Source: Druceiella hillmani (lineage: Eukaryota; Arthropoda; Insecta; Lepidoptera; Hepialidae). Taken from it: a stretch of 64,000 bases of DNA. Location of the stretch: assembly GCA_039881145.1 (NCBI GenBank), contig JAYKKI010000008.1, forward strand, positions 32,389,501 through 32,453,500, read 5' to 3'. This document shows, piece after piece, positions 26,901-41,900 of this stretch. Every line of letters begins with the position of its first letter. Position 1 is the first letter of the stretch. Below the pieces are notes generated by a model, which saw nothing but the letters and a program-made list of their open reading frames with translations, was not told where the DNA came from and ran no database searches. A program made the translations under genes and the position numbers.

Positions 26901-29900
26901 AGTAAAACTACCTCACACAGTACCATAGTGTCTTTTTAAAAAAATAAACTTTAGGACTACCTCTGTTAGCTAAAATAAGTGTAATTGACAATTTTTGTTA
27001 CTTGAGATTTTTTTAGTGAATTTATTTTTACAATGATGTAACAAAATACATGATGTAATAGCCCTTTTTTCAAATAATTTATGATTCCTTCAATGCATAG
27101 AAATTGGCCTGAAATTGAAAAATGGTAATTATTGTGGCAGACTTAACAGACTGTTAACGCTATTTTTAATTATTCTGTGGCTAAGAAAAAAATGAAGTTA
27201 TTAAATTCATTAACATTCCATTGTAGTGAGCAAATTTTGACAAATATGTCTAGATTTAGTAACGCCCATCCCTAATACCATCAATCTAGCATTGATTTTG
27301 GTCCAGTTTGAGTCACAGCAAAATTAAAACATAGTAATATTCTCTATATGATAATAAAATACTAAAATTGCTTAAGTCATATTTTATGTGTTGTAAAAAA
27401 CCAAATGTCCTTGGGTTAATTTAATAAAATTTTTCTACAGTAAATATTCCTTGACATGAACTATTTTTATAATTTTATGATGCAAATAGTCAGTAGGAAG
27501 TATTATTCACGCCTACTGACGTTCATTACAGTAAAAATGATTAAGAACAATTTTGTAAATAATATGTGGCAGAATGCTACAAAACCTCGCTACATTCTTT
27601 CTCCAGAACAATACGGTTAGTTCCTAAAAAGGGAATGAATTAAAACCTATCTGGTTCATAGGTGAATAGTTTTCCCACAAAGAATAGTTTTCCCATAAGT
27701 TGAAGGTTTACCTATCAAGGGAGAAAAATGCAGCGAGGGTAAGAACAAATCGACGATTGCTATTTATAATATAAATTCTGAAAACAAGACTGAATAATAT
27801 AGGAAATTATAATTAATAAATAATAAACTGAGAATTTTTCCTTTGAAAATATGGTAAAAAAATTGTTTGGTGAAAATCATCATCAAGTTATTATAAAAAT
27901 TTTCATAAAGTTTAATAACTTTATCTGTTAAGAGTGCCGACGAGCGCCATCGCGTTCGTGCGTGTACTAACTAAATTTGCCACATGCGTAATGGCGCTCG
28001 CGAAATCAGTTGCTGTTTACCGCGCGGTAGGGGAGGTCGCTCGCACGCATCGCTAATTTTTTATCTTTCTACGTGTTACATAAAGTTCAAATTATAATAT
28101 TATTAGTAATTATAATATAAAAAGGATCCAGGAAAAGAAAATTTTTAACTCATAATGTCGGAATACGAAAATAATTAGAGTGAAAATGATCATTTTTCAA
28201 GTTGTGAAGAAAGTGATAGTGGGAGTGACATTGTGGTGCGCTCATAATTTGGTGTAATGCAAATTTTGAGTGATAGTGATAATAGTGACGATAACAATTA
28301 TTTTGCTGATACGGAGGATGTACTGGACTGCGAAAATACGATGTGACCTTGATTTCAGTTTTTATTATAATTTTTGTTCATACTATATATTTCCATAATT
28401 TTCTTTGTATTTTATTATGCTTGTACAAGTTTTTGTTAAGAAAACACCGAAAAAATTATTAAAATTGCATAATTTTTGGAAGAGATACAGTTTTTTTTCG
28501 AGACAAGGGTGAATTATATCAAAAACAAAAGATTTCTCTGACATTTTTTAAGTATATATGAGTAAAGAACTATGTCACTAAAACGGATAAATAATTTTTG
28601 TAATTTCAACAATTTTTATGTTTATCTTCTTTTCACTTTGATAATTTTTCTCATTCTTGATCCAAAAAATATTCTTGATTCTAAAATCTTCTCGTTTTGT
28701 TTATGAACTTCATTATTAAGTTTTTTTTTCCTTAATAGAAAGCATGTTCAAGTTTATTTTTTTTTCAAATAATGGGTCTTGACATGACTTATGAGTAATT
28801 GCAAATTATCAATATAAGCAATATAAGAGACCACAAAACGTTAAGATACAACGAAATTGTTTATTTAAATTTTCGATTTATATGCAGGTGATGTAAAATT
28901 TTATGAAAATAATTTCAAATAAATATTTGTTACAAAAAAGTACAGCCATACCTTATTATATCACAAGGTAGGTGGACACAGCACTTGGAAAATTAAGCCT
29001 ACCACAATAATATTATAAATAAAGTTTTTCAGGCCAATTGTTTTTTCATAAAAGCAGTCTGATATTATATGAAAAAAATTATAAATAAATATTCTTTAGA
29101 AGAGAAAGGTAGCAAATACATCATTATATCATAATGTACATATGGATGCTGCACTTGTAAAATATATAGTAATAATAACATATTGTACACGGACCAAATT
29201 TTATGCATAAATAATTGGGTTTTAAACTTAATTTAAAAAGAAAAATGTCTTAACACACTAGTGGCCATATCTTATTGTGTCTAAAAAACATATTCAGGGA
29301 GTATATAAAGTTAGATATGTCATATTAATTAGCATATTTTGATCAGCAGTTCAATTCTCATGCATAAAGAAGTCTTAAATTTTATTACTTTTTTAAATAG
29401 CTGTTGTTACATTTAGTTTAATTGACTATTGGATAGTGACTACTTCTGATATCCACCTAGTACACGGATTCTGTGCATAAAAAATTAAGTTTGTCATAGC
29501 AAAGAACACTTTTCAATGTCAGACCAATTTTAATGAATAGAAGGGATCTTAAATTTTATTTAAAAAGAAATCCACCTAGTATATGAATTCTGCGCATATA
29601 AAATTAAGTCTGTCATGACAAAAAATACTTTTTCAATGTCAGACCAATTTTAATGAACAAAAGGGATCTTAAATTTTATTTAAAAACAAAAATCAGAATG
29701 ATTTTATGTCAGGTACTTTTATTGTTAATAATTGATAATTTTAAAAGGTCTGCCAGGTTAGTACTTAGATATTATAGTATTTTAAAATTATACATTTTTA
29801 TCAATAAATTGAGAAATTTTAATTTGTTGTCTTATAATGTAAAATAATTTTTATAATTACTTAAATTTAAAAATTCATAAGTAACAACAGTTGACATAGC

Positions 29901-32900
29901 TTAAAATATTATCTACTTTTTTTCTATCATATTCACTTATTTTTTGGTGTACCAATTTTTGCATTGGGAGCTCGGACTAAACATATTACATTTTTATTAT
30001 TTGGTTAAACTGTCAGAAATGCTTTTCTTCCATATCATATAAATTCTTTAATATCATCTCTAATCTTTTGTTATTTTTGTGGCATCAAATTCTAAATTAT
30101 TTAGAAAAGTCCTTAATTCAAACTTACTCTAGTATTTCCGATTCGTTTTCCTCCTCTTCACAAATTTGCATCCACTTATGTACATCCATATATCCTAGTA
30201 TCATTTGTACATTTTTTATTTGTGGTTTTGTTTTTAGAACGGTAGATAACAGCATTGTAGGACTTTTAACAACATCACTGCACAAGGAATCAATTACAAA
30301 ACCATTTTTAAATTTTGGAAGTGCAAAATATCCTTGCAAAAGAGTTAAGAGCAAATCCTGTAAATTATTTTAATAGATGTTTAAAATTATTAACGGAGAT
30401 AAAAATAAATGAGATTAAAATAAATCAAAAATTATTTTAAACAAATTATTTTAAAAAATAAACAGCTTCAAAGCAATATCGACACATTGTCGACATGAGA
30501 AACTTTCCTTCATATAACCAAAATGACATACTGCACTGAACTTTTTAATCAGGTTCTAAAGTTGAAGTAAACTGAATTGAAAAATAAGTAAAATTTTTTA
30601 AACTTACTTATGACACCGCAGTTTTTATTATAATTTTATAAAATAAATTTTCTATGATAACAAAAATTTTAGAGTAACTTAATTTGTGCAATCACAAATT
30701 ACTTTTTAGCAGACATACAATCTAAAACCATATGTTTCTATCCAATTAATTATCGATTGCCACATAACTGTAGTGGCTGACTACTGTACTTCTGTATGTT
30801 GCTTAGAGACCTACTATACTTACGAGATCTGACATCAGTGGCTATTAATTTGACACAATGTTCAATTTAAACCTATTGCTACTTAAATACTTCTTATTAG
30901 TGACAATATTGACCAAAAAATGTATGGACTGAACTAGCACTCAATTTAATTTGAAATCTTTTTTATGTAATAGACAAATAAAGTATTACTTTAAGAAATA
31001 TTTTTGTAAGAAGTGGATGGTTATGTGAACAGATAAAACTATGTGTTTGCTAATACCTACATTAGTACCCATTTCATTGCTACATTTAGTTTATTCATAT
31101 CTTACAAATTACATAACTTATTTATTAAATGTTTTGAATAAATTAATGCTATTAGATAAGGTTCTTAACAAATAAAAATATCTATTTATTAATGTACTTT
31201 AATGCATACATTTGATATATATGGTGAACTTATTGCTCTGAGAGCAATCTCTCACAGCTAACCAGAACACCATTCAAGTCCCGTTCAATAAGCAGTCAAA
31301 AATCGAACCCCAGAGGTACACCGTGCCATCAAAGAACATATGCCTTGTGATCAATACAACACACCGTGCCGACAACATGCAATATTTGACATGGTTCAAA
31401 ATTTGAGCATATCATTACTAGATGAATAGTGACTAGCACTAGTAACACATAATTTAATGAATGTTTCTTCCGTTTCCTATATTTTATAGTTAATGATTAA
31501 AATGTGTTTAGCTCTAAAATATATAATAGAAGATTATGTTAAGGAAATAAGATTAGATGCATAATTTACAAGTAGAAATGACTTGGTTTGAGTTGAATCG
31601 TAAACTAGTTTATTTGAAATTGCTAGTAAAAAAATGTTAATGTGAAAGCAGCCAAATGGAGAAAATAAATTAAGAGAATGTCACACATTCTCTTAATTTA
31701 TTTTATCAGACTACTTTACGTGTAATTGAAAATCTTTTACGTTCATCTCTAGATTATATATGATGTAAATTTTGTGCCATAGCAATAGACTAACCATCCC
31801 CAAAACAGGCCCAAGCTGTATAACACATTATGATTACTTATGTGCAATGGATTACTCAGTGGTAGGTGAAATAATTTATAGGCTAAGAGTATGTACAACA
31901 CTTACTATTGGTAAAATTATTTGGTTGGGATCAAATTTTATGGTTGAAGGAGTAGATGTTAAGTTCCTCTTCCCTTTGTCGCTTGATTTTGATTTTGGAT
32001 GCGTGGCTTGCTTTGCAGCGCTTAAAATTCTTAATTTATTACTCATTAATTCCACTTCATCACCATCATCTATAATGGATGAATTTAAAAAAATATAATA
32101 GTTACACTTCTTCATTCTTTCCTAGGTAATTTAGTTTCAATTCGTATTAAGATTAACGTAAAATCATTTATTATGATTAACGTAACACCATATTATCATG
32201 ATTAATGTAACTCCATATAAATAAAAATTAATTGTGTTTCTATACATTTAGACATTTCATAACATAAACTAATTCAAATAATATTACATGTTTCCTTTTG
32301 CATTCTAGAACTTGTCAGTTATATATTTCTAGGGTTGAGCAGTATTTGAATTACTTGCAATTGAAATACGTATTTGAAATACAAATACGTATTTGATATT
32401 TGTATTTCATTTACTTGCCTAAAGTGTAATTTGTAATTGGTATTTCAAATACCTGATGCCGAAGTATTTTGTAATTAGTATTTCAAATACTTATGACTAC
32501 AAAATATACTTTAACATAAATACATGTAGTGATCCTTTAAATGAAAAGTAAATTGACTCATACCATACATAAACTAAAAACACAAGACTCTAGGGCAGTA
32601 CATGTCAATATTTGAAGTTAGCAACATTGTACGTCAATTGTCATCATTTATTTGATCGTTTTTTCGGCTTGGTGTTTCGGTTTCCGTTCTGTTCACGTTT
32701 GCGGTATTTTACCATGGATGATGAAATTCATTCTGCATCTACATTACATCTACGATGCCGGATGATGGCAGCAATGGAGCAAATCTAGGGAATACTGTGA
32801 TATATGCACAAATTTTAACTGGAGGGAAGTATCTCGCAGCAATCAATCGCGGCGTTCACGGCAATAATAATGACCAAGACAACGTCCAGGCAATGTGCTT

Positions 32901-35900
32901 TAAATGTAAAGCCACTATTAAAGGTAGCTTAAAAGCTACCAGCAACTTCATATTGCATTTATTGGTAAGAAAAAGAAATGATATGAAACACATTAACCTT
33001 ATGTTGTTATTTTGCAAATTATGAAAATAAATTTTTGCACAGCACTGCGTTTATATTATAACTTACTTTGTTAAATGTTTGGGCTCGATAAGATGATTAT
33101 TTTCTCATTAAGTCATAAAACCCCTTAACCTAAAATAAACAAACTACTTACATGAGAATGCGTCCTAGTTTAGTTATTTAATTGCATTGTTCATGCTGCG
33201 AAATGCTATTATTTTATTATTTTCAGAGAAAACACCTTGATATTCTATTAAACTTTATTTTAAAATGGAAAATGATAATGAAAAGCTCAGAAAAACTAGG
33301 TAAAAACATAATTAATTACGTCATACAAATTATGAAACCATTAAGTAATGTTGAGGATCGCAAATTTTGTAAAGGTTTTTATGGATCTTCCGCAAAAGGT
33401 AATTGTAATGTTAAAACGAACATTAGGGAGAAAAATAGAAATATCCCAAAAAGAAACCAAGGAAAACTTTTTGGAAAACTTATTGAGTAATGTGGAGTAT
33501 GTCTCCACCACTGCAGATATATGGTCCACTAAATTATAGATTATGTATGGTCCACTAAATGATAGTTGGCTTTATAGATTATGTACCTAATTTTTTCTGA
33601 AGATTTGAAGGTAAAAAAAATATATATTACTTTATATTATAAGTTACAGTTTTACAATGTATTTTTTTAAATAATGTTCATAATTTGTGAAACATGCATT
33701 TAATCACATTAAAAACACAATGTTTCTAAGTGTTTTTAATGTGATTAAATTTACACCACATTACTTTTTCTTATGTTTGATTTGTTTTCATTATGAAAAA
33801 TTAAATGGTTCATGGTGATGGATGCACCATGTAATGATTGTTTATACTTTGATATTTATATTTATATAAAAATAATAGTAATGTTGAAGTTAATTTGACT
33901 TTTACCAATTGTGTTTTAAATAATAAATAAATATTTTTAGATACTATTGCTGCTGTAGAGGAATCAACATCTGCCTTGGATGTTTTTTATGATGAGGTAT
34001 TATTACCAGTAAACATTACAGAAGATGAAACTAGAGAGTTACATTTGCCAAGGCAGCTCAGATGTGCCAGACACAGTTTAATTCTTTTGGCAACTACAGA
34101 CATCAATAATTTCATAAAAGATTTCCATGTTAGTTGGTTTCACTATTCAGCAGTTGCTAAATGTACTTTGTTGTGCAGATTATATTATAAGTCAAGAGGG
34201 CCCAATTCGGCTGAAGTTATAAAAGACTGTCTTGGACATCAGTTAATTTTACCTTATCCCACAAGATGGAACTCTCTTTATGACTCTATAGTGCAGCTAA
34301 TGAAAAGTAAATCAAAATTAAATTAATTGTTTGATAAGTTGGGCAAGACTAATAGTTTCTCGGCTATAGAACTGGAGTACTTGGAGGAATTCATTGAAGT
34401 ATTGAAACCAGTTGTTACAGGTCTGGATTACATTCATGGCAACAATTGTTACTACAGAAAACTCCCACCTACTTTAATGTCTATAACGACAAGATTAGAT
34501 CGCCTGCAAGATCGAAATTTGAGGCATTTTACTGGAATTGAACAAAAACAAAAAGAGAGCTTACAAAGATTTTACAAGTTTTGTAAACTGTCATCAGAAG
34601 TACAAGTTTTTTAAACTGGCACCCCAGCTACAAAATGTGTTGGTTGCCAGACATCATAATTCCCGATGAGAGGCAAAGGATTCAAAATCTTGCAGTTAAT
34701 GCCTTGGAGGCAAATTACAAAAACTGTGAAGTAGTGCCTGGGAGCAGCAGGAGTAGCTACAGTACCGGTAAAGAAAACGATCATTTTATTGTTTCTGGAA
34801 TAGAGATAGTGATCAACCACAGGCATTAAAAATGGAGTTAGAATTAATCAGCTTCCTAAGCGAGAAAAGCAAAGAGCATAGTGATCAAGTATAGTTAATA
34901 CTTGATCACTATTCAAATATCAAAAGAGTGTTCATACAATTTACCACAAGTTTGTGCTCATCAAGACCTGTAAAAAGATTGTTTTCTTCAGTAGGTTTCA
35001 TTCATTCCCCAGCAAGAGGCTGTTTGTCTGACGGTACATTTAAAAACCTCATCTTCATAAAGAGAAATTCGTCTTTCGTGGATTATTAAACGATTCCCCA
35101 CGTTTTTAATACACGAAAAAAGAATTTCCCTTCGTAAACACAGAGTTCAGATTTATGATTAAAATAATATAAGTGATATAATAATTATTGGATACACACA
35201 TAGCTTTGTGACAATATACTCATTACTTATTTTAAATTATTAGACAGTCAATACAGTAATCTATTATGTCTTTTCTATTAATTTAGAACTTATAACTAAC
35301 TAACTTTTCTGTCAATATTGTAAGTATTGGAGTGACGACTAACAACATTTCAAAATCTCTATAATGTACCTATAAGCAGCAACTTTGGTCAGTTAAGTCT
35401 TACTCAATTTAAAATTGTAACCACAACTGGTCATGGTACCTGAATAGTGCTCTGCATGTGTCAGTATTTATTTCAACGTTACTGAATATATTGTCTATTG
35501 GGTGTAACCCGTTGTGGTTACAACTTCAGACCTCCATCCATGCCGGCACAAGCCTCACACCTGACAGCGAGCGCTGCTTAGCAACCAGTGCACCGCATGG
35601 TGTGCTGACTGCTAATGTTTTAGTAATAAGCTTAGTTACCCATATTTTATTAATTGATGTTTTACTATAAACTATGCAGTAGAATCAGACCAATTTTGAT
35701 GCCTAAGTATGGCACAGGAAAAAAAAGTTGAAAAAATGCATTTATTTAAGATTTCTTGTATAGGGTCTCGTTGGAACCCTTTGGGTACAGAACCCTAATT
35801 AACTTTAATTAAACTGACAAATGGTGATAAATTGTTACTTTTCATAGGAAATTTTGAGTTCAAATTAATATACGAATATGAATATTAATGTAAACCAAAC

Positions 35901-38900
35901 TCTTCTGTTGTATAATAATAAAGTAATATACCATGTATATACTTATTCATGAATATTGGAAGTTGTCTTGGCGACTTGCCATGTTTCACACCTATCGAGT
36001 AGGAACTAGGCAATTCATAACCCAAACAAACTTATTAAACTTATAACTAGCTAATGAAATTCAAACTAGTCTAGTTATTATTAACCTACCATATTAAAAA
36101 AATAGTTTACCTTCATTAGTTTCTTGAGTGGACGTGCTATCCTTTGTTACAGTTTTTTCATATTCCCTAGAGAGATCATCAATAAGATGGCAAAGCGTCT
36201 CTTTACTAAAGCAGTCCATTGTGACAAGAGCTTCCGATATGGCTTGATCAATATTTACAACTGGCAACTTCAACTGTTTACCTACAGCATATGCCATTTC
36301 CATACACTCAATTTCTAAAATATATTAACATTTTACGTTACATATTATAATACAATATTTCATAATCATTTTTTATGCGTGTTTCCTTCCTTAGTCCTTA
36401 CTTATTATAGAAAGTCTTAATGTCCATCATAAGTAGTTTAAGGTCAAATACCTTTAATAAGTATAAAAGTTTGAGTGTTTTGTTGTTTTTTGTTAGTATT
36501 ATAAAAGTTTGAAATAGTATGATCAACTAGATCAGTTAATTATATGGCCTCCGCATTTGCTACAATGTCTAAAGATAATATAGAGAAAAAGATAAATGAA
36601 ATAATTGATACCATTTACTATATTTTTTATGAAATAATTGATACCATTTCCCATTGTTATAATAATTACAGAATTATCTCAAATATTTATAAAAAATGTT
36701 ATGCCAACCGAAAAAACAGTAAAATTGAGAAGTCTTCTCCTACCTGGGAATAATAAATAATGACTCCTAGACTAGAAAGTACAGAGTTAAAAATGCGTGG
36801 TTGTTTCATGTTCTGTAGTATTATAGTTTGGAATTATTTGTCAGATCAAACAAAAAATGTCAATACTCACTTAAGAAAAATGTGCACAATAGAAAAAACT
36901 AAAATAAGATATTAATGCTAGAAAGAACACTTTTCACAGATTTGTGCCTTCTGAAAAATATTTAAATTATATAATTTTTAAACTAATAAAAAAACAAATC
37001 CATGTAGAAGCCACGGTCAAATAATTGAATTGTATTATATACGAAGGTAACACACAAATATACCTGTCATTGGACCTCCATGAAAAATTAAGATCACACC
37101 AAAAGTATCCATTTTGTCTTGTGGTGTTTTTGGATGCCTTTCTTCAAAAACCTCTTCCAAAGGATCACGGCCTCTCTGACGCAAGAGATCCAATTCGTCT
37201 ATTGACACAATATCAGTTATAATAAAATGATATTTTAAAACACATAAGCAATTATAAATTTATCATATAGATTTTACCTTAGGCATCACTGATCTGGATT
37301 AAAAAATTTTCAATTATGTATTAAACATATTTTAACAATTTACTCAATCTCTTGCTTTGTGATATTTAACTGAAATATTATCGGGGGTTCTTCCACTCTA
37401 CAAAATCTAAATTAAAGCTGTATTTCCTCTCACTCTTCAAACAAGTTTTTTTAGTCAATATACTATATAGATATGTACTGCATATATTAGTTTGAATTCT
37501 AAGCAAACAGTCAATCAAGTTCAATTAAATCTATACACTAATTTTGCATGTGATACACGCATATTGGACGTGATACTACAACATTTTTCCTAATTATTAT
37601 GCTTGTTTATTATTTTATTAAATGCCCATCAGCTGATGAATAGTCAAAATGATTCTGAGATTTAAAAAGGTGTGGTCTGAAATTGTCAATTTCATTTTAC
37701 AAGGGATGAAACTTACTTTCTGTATAATGATATTCATATGTACATAATATTTTTTGAATTTTATAGAGGACTTTCCTATGATAATTTCATTTTGATATTA
37801 TTAAGATAAATATAATGAAAAATAGACAGAAAAGTAGATTGAAACTATAATTAACAAGTGCAACAAATTATAATCTACTTTCTTTATACTTTCCGCTGAC
37901 ATTTTGTTTCCTTATTCATTTCAATATTATGAATTTAAAAACATGTATCCGTGTTTGCCAGTAGTGCAGAGGTAGATTGAAATGAACAAATACTCTTCAT
38001 TTTCGTTCTCTAATTCACTGACATTTTTTTTATTTGCCAAATTTGACTTACTGACAAATACAAAAGCTTACATTAAATAATTTAACACATAAGTTCATGA
38101 GTTGTTTAAAATGTCTATGAAGGAATAGTTTTATTAATATGCTACTATAATTACTACTACTATAATACATTTGTAACATACATATTGACAACACTTTTGT
38201 GAATTACACCTTTGAAAGTCAAATAAACTCGGCTAAAGTAAGGTAAGAGATTTGAAAGCAAATTCGTCAAACATTTTATTACATAACATTTAACTAAATA
38301 AAATTATAAGTTTAAAAAAACAAAAGAAAATAATAAAAACATCCACAAGCCAAAAAATATGAGAAACACCTCATCAAATTTTTACATTTTATGAGGCGTT
38401 TCTTCTTTTCCATCATTTTATACACCCCTGTATTGATAATGAAATTGCAATTAAACGGTCTATATCTTATTTGCCAAATACATTAAGTAATTTAGATACT
38501 GTCTGATGATAAAGAATTTTATCTACACACACGTATGTAGAAAACATTAATCTCCTTTATTGAATACATGCGAGTAATAAAATGCATGAGAAGAAGAAAT
38601 ATTTTCAAGAAATTTGTTCACTAATCTAATTTACTCCAGTATAATCAAAATAATCTGTCCATTCTATGTTTATTTGAAATGTAATAATGATTATGTGATA
38701 AGTTTTCTGGTCTGAAAAAATATATAACATTTTTAAATTAAAATTTTGCATTGATAATATCTTATATATCCATACAGACTTTAATGCAGATATGTTGCTT
38801 TGAACCATATGTAAAAAACTAGACTCTACGAAAGTCTTGCATTATATCTAATTTAGCAAAAACTTCAAACATTTCTCTTCTTAACCGTTTGAGTGCCGAC

Positions 38901-41900
38901 GAGCACCATTGCGCTCGTGCGCGTACTAACTAAATTTGCCACAAGCGCGATGGCGCTCGCGAAATCAGTTGTTGTTTAGCGCACGGTAGTGGAGGTCGCT
39001 CGCACGTATCGTTAATTTTTTATCTTTCTAACATAAAGTTCAAATTTTAATTTTATTAGTAATTACAATATAAAAAGGATCCAGAAAAAGAACATTTTTA
39101 ATCCATAATGTCGGAATACGAAAATAATTAGAGTGAAAATTATTGTTTTTCAAGTTGTGAAGAAAGTGATAGTGGGAGTGACATTGTGGTGCGCTCACAA
39201 TTTGGCATAATGCAAATTTTGAGTGATAGTGATAATAGTGACGTTACGTTAACAATTATTTTGCTGATACGAAGGATGTACCGGACTGCGAAAATACGAT
39301 GTGACCTTGATTTCAGTTTTTGTTATAATTTTGTTCACAATATATATTTCCATAATATTTTTTGTATTTTTATTATCCTTGTACAAGTTTTCATTAAGAA
39401 AACACCAAAAAAATTATTAAAATTGGATAGTTTTTTTACGAGACAAGGGTAAATGACATCAAAAACAAAGATTTCTTTGGCATTTTTAAGTATATATGAG
39501 TGGCACAAAAACGGTTAAATAAGTGGCTTTATACATACCAGTCAGAAGTTCACCTTCCGGTTTAATTTTTATTGACGCAGTCGACATTGCTGTTGAAGAT
39601 GTTCTTGAAGTAATTTTTGTTTTGCGGCTGTAAACAATTATATAATGGAAGTAAATAGAGTGCTGCTAATGATACAGTAAGAGTACTGGTAAAATAACCA
39701 TGAATTTTGCAGTATAATAGTAGCACTGACTATTGTTAGTCTGCAGTAAAATAATGCTGGTGCTCAAAGTGCCCCAAAATAATTATCACTCATCATTGTT
39801 TTTGTTTAGAATTGAGATTAGTATGTTGTGTGCTCTTGTGATTGTTATAAATTAATATATCATTAGAATGAGTGAATTTACATTTTTTTTAAAAATTCAG
39901 AAACTTATGACAAAGTGTATGGAATAAAAAAACTTGGATGGCTGTGTGAATCGAGATGTTCGCAATATTCAAATTATGAAAAAAGTTTATCAATATAAAT
40001 TTAACAATTGTTGTCCAAAATCAAAATATTACAATGTAACATTTAGGTGTTCAATAAACAATTTTACCACCAAAGAATTAATTTTACAAAATAATTTTAC
40101 CCCTAAAGACAATTGTTCAAAGAGTACGAAGATTAAATTTCTATTAGATTAATAAAAATTGCAGTTTGGCAAGGCAAGAATGCCACACTTTTTATTTATT
40201 GCCAAAGCAAGGGAGGTTAGATTTGCAAGAGAAATATCAAGTTAAAAATTTATTAATGTTAAAATGAAATAAAAAGCTCTTACAGGCTTACCTACAGAAC
40301 AGGTCTATTCAACTAAGTAATATTAGTAATTTAAAAATAGCAGCAGGGGTCCACTACAAATTTGGGGAATGCCCTCTAGTTACTAGATATTAATAACAGT
40401 ATAGTACATGTTGCACTTGATGAAGACAGTAAACAAACATTATGAATGCAGTCTTGTTTCGTAGCATATTCCTAGTTGCTGATGTCAGATGGCACTTATA
40501 TATTAAATAACTTCTATATGCCAATGTATGTACAAAAGTTCAAAAAATCTGTTGAAATTTTTATAGTTACAGAATAAATTAATGCCATTATTAGCCACAT
40601 TATTTAGGGAATGTAACTCCAAATGGGCTTTTGTTAAAAATAAAGAAAAGTCTGTTTTTGATGCAGAATATTCTGAAACATCCCTTGAACTATGTATGTT
40701 CTATATATTGAAATCTATTCGAAGTACACTACCGGATTAGTCTATGAATACATGCAGCAATGAAATAAAAAACTGTCTAAAATTTCAATAAAATTATAAT
40801 GAAGTCGCTTAAATTGTAGAAGAGTTACTGATAGAAGACCTGGTTTCAGAGATATTTAGTGAAGAGGTAAGAATAAAAGAACAAGAATAGATTTTCAGGT
40901 AGAAGCCACAGTAACGGAATCAATAAGTGAAGAAGTTATAATAACAAGACTATCCAAGAAGAAAGAAATCGAAGGAATATTACAAGAAACAAACACTGTA
41001 ACGCATGATATTCATATTTAATCTCAAAATTCAAAACGAAGACTAAAATTATATAAATAATATAAGAACATGAATATTTCCTAAAATAATCAAAATTAGC
41101 AACGCTCGGATGTTCACAATGTTCACATTGAACTCGGAGTAAGAAAAGTTATTAGAAATTTATTTCGTATTTTTTTTCTTTTTCCTCTCAGAGCTCTATG
41201 AGCATATAGTTTACTAAAAACACTAATAGATGGCGTTGGCAGCCAATCGGTTCCGCCAGTTCTGATGTTAACGTGTACAATGAATATAAACTAAAGATTC
41301 TTTTTTATTTGTGTCAGATTGAAATGAAACCCAGCCTAAATATTAGTCCAAGCTAATCTAATTATATCATTGAGAACTGCATCTAAATACGGTTCAGCAG
41401 TTGCTGAGATTAGCATGCACAACGAAGGTACACACAGATAAACTGGCAAATAGATAAACAAATGGATAATAATAAAATAATATAAAAACATGAATATTTC
41501 CTAAATTGGTAAATTTGCTTACTGTAAAAAAAAGAAGAGAGTGATAGAAAGTATTACATTAACTGTGAGGACAAACAGATAAACCGGCAAATAGATAAAC
41601 TATATGATAATAAAATAATATAAGAACATGCATATTTCCTAAATTGATAAATCTGCTCACTGTGAAAAAAAGAAGAGAGTGATAGAAAGTATATATTAAC
41701 TGTGAGGGTATAACATTAACTGTGGCTGGAATGAAAAAGTCTGAAAAACATCCATAGAAAGATAAAGGGTTTTTGTCATTGATTATTATTGATATGTATA
41801 TAGTTAACACATAAAGTAATAAATTGGTTTAGTATTACTTATGTTATTTCTTTTATTTGAACCTCTGGTCCCTGTACTAAAGTAGACGCTTTTGCTCTGT

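Larger units (their letters stand above)
32332..35090 (+). mobile_element. hAT element relic on plus strand, intron-containing
   Basis: The 5' end TAGGGTTGAGCAGTATTTGAA with many GTATTTGAAATAC subterminal repeats (32332-32520) fits a ZBED-type hAT. Coding pieces follow to about 35090. The matching right end was not found, so the 3' end is probably lost. It occupies hydin intron 15-16, antisense to the gene. Confidence 0.75.
32755..35090 (+). pseudogene. hAT transposase (BED finger to C-terminal dimerisation domain), broken
   Basis: The first part ends CFKCKATIKGSLKATSNFIL and then LHLL at a GTAAGA donor; the acceptor TTTTCAG at about 33226 continues RKH, completing the BED finger C-x2-C...H-x4-H across an intron. 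Next come NVEDRKF, a one-base shift, and NVEYVSTTADIWST (TxDIWST block). A second acceptor at about 33942 opens AAVEESTSALDVFYDEVLL, RQLRCARHSLILLATTD and YPTRWNSLYDSIVQL. After a TAA at 34324, LEEFIEVLKPVVTGLDY follows; the hAT C-terminus KRLFSSVGFIHSPARG lies near 34975. Stops and shifts show it is dead. Confidence 0.85.

Noticed and set aside
35440..35800. Block with better GC content and TTGGAACCCTTTGGGTACAG, like some retroposon tails
   Set aside because: No boundaries, TSD or second copy found in the window.
36094..36303. ATG-started open frame for the kinase-like exon
   Set aside because: The ATG is internal; exon 15 begins upstream at the acceptor and the frame past 36111 is intron.
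39934..40152. Plus-strand 72-codon open frame
   Set aside because: Low-complexity Asn/Lys/Thr composition expected in AT-rich intron; no homology signal or splice sites.
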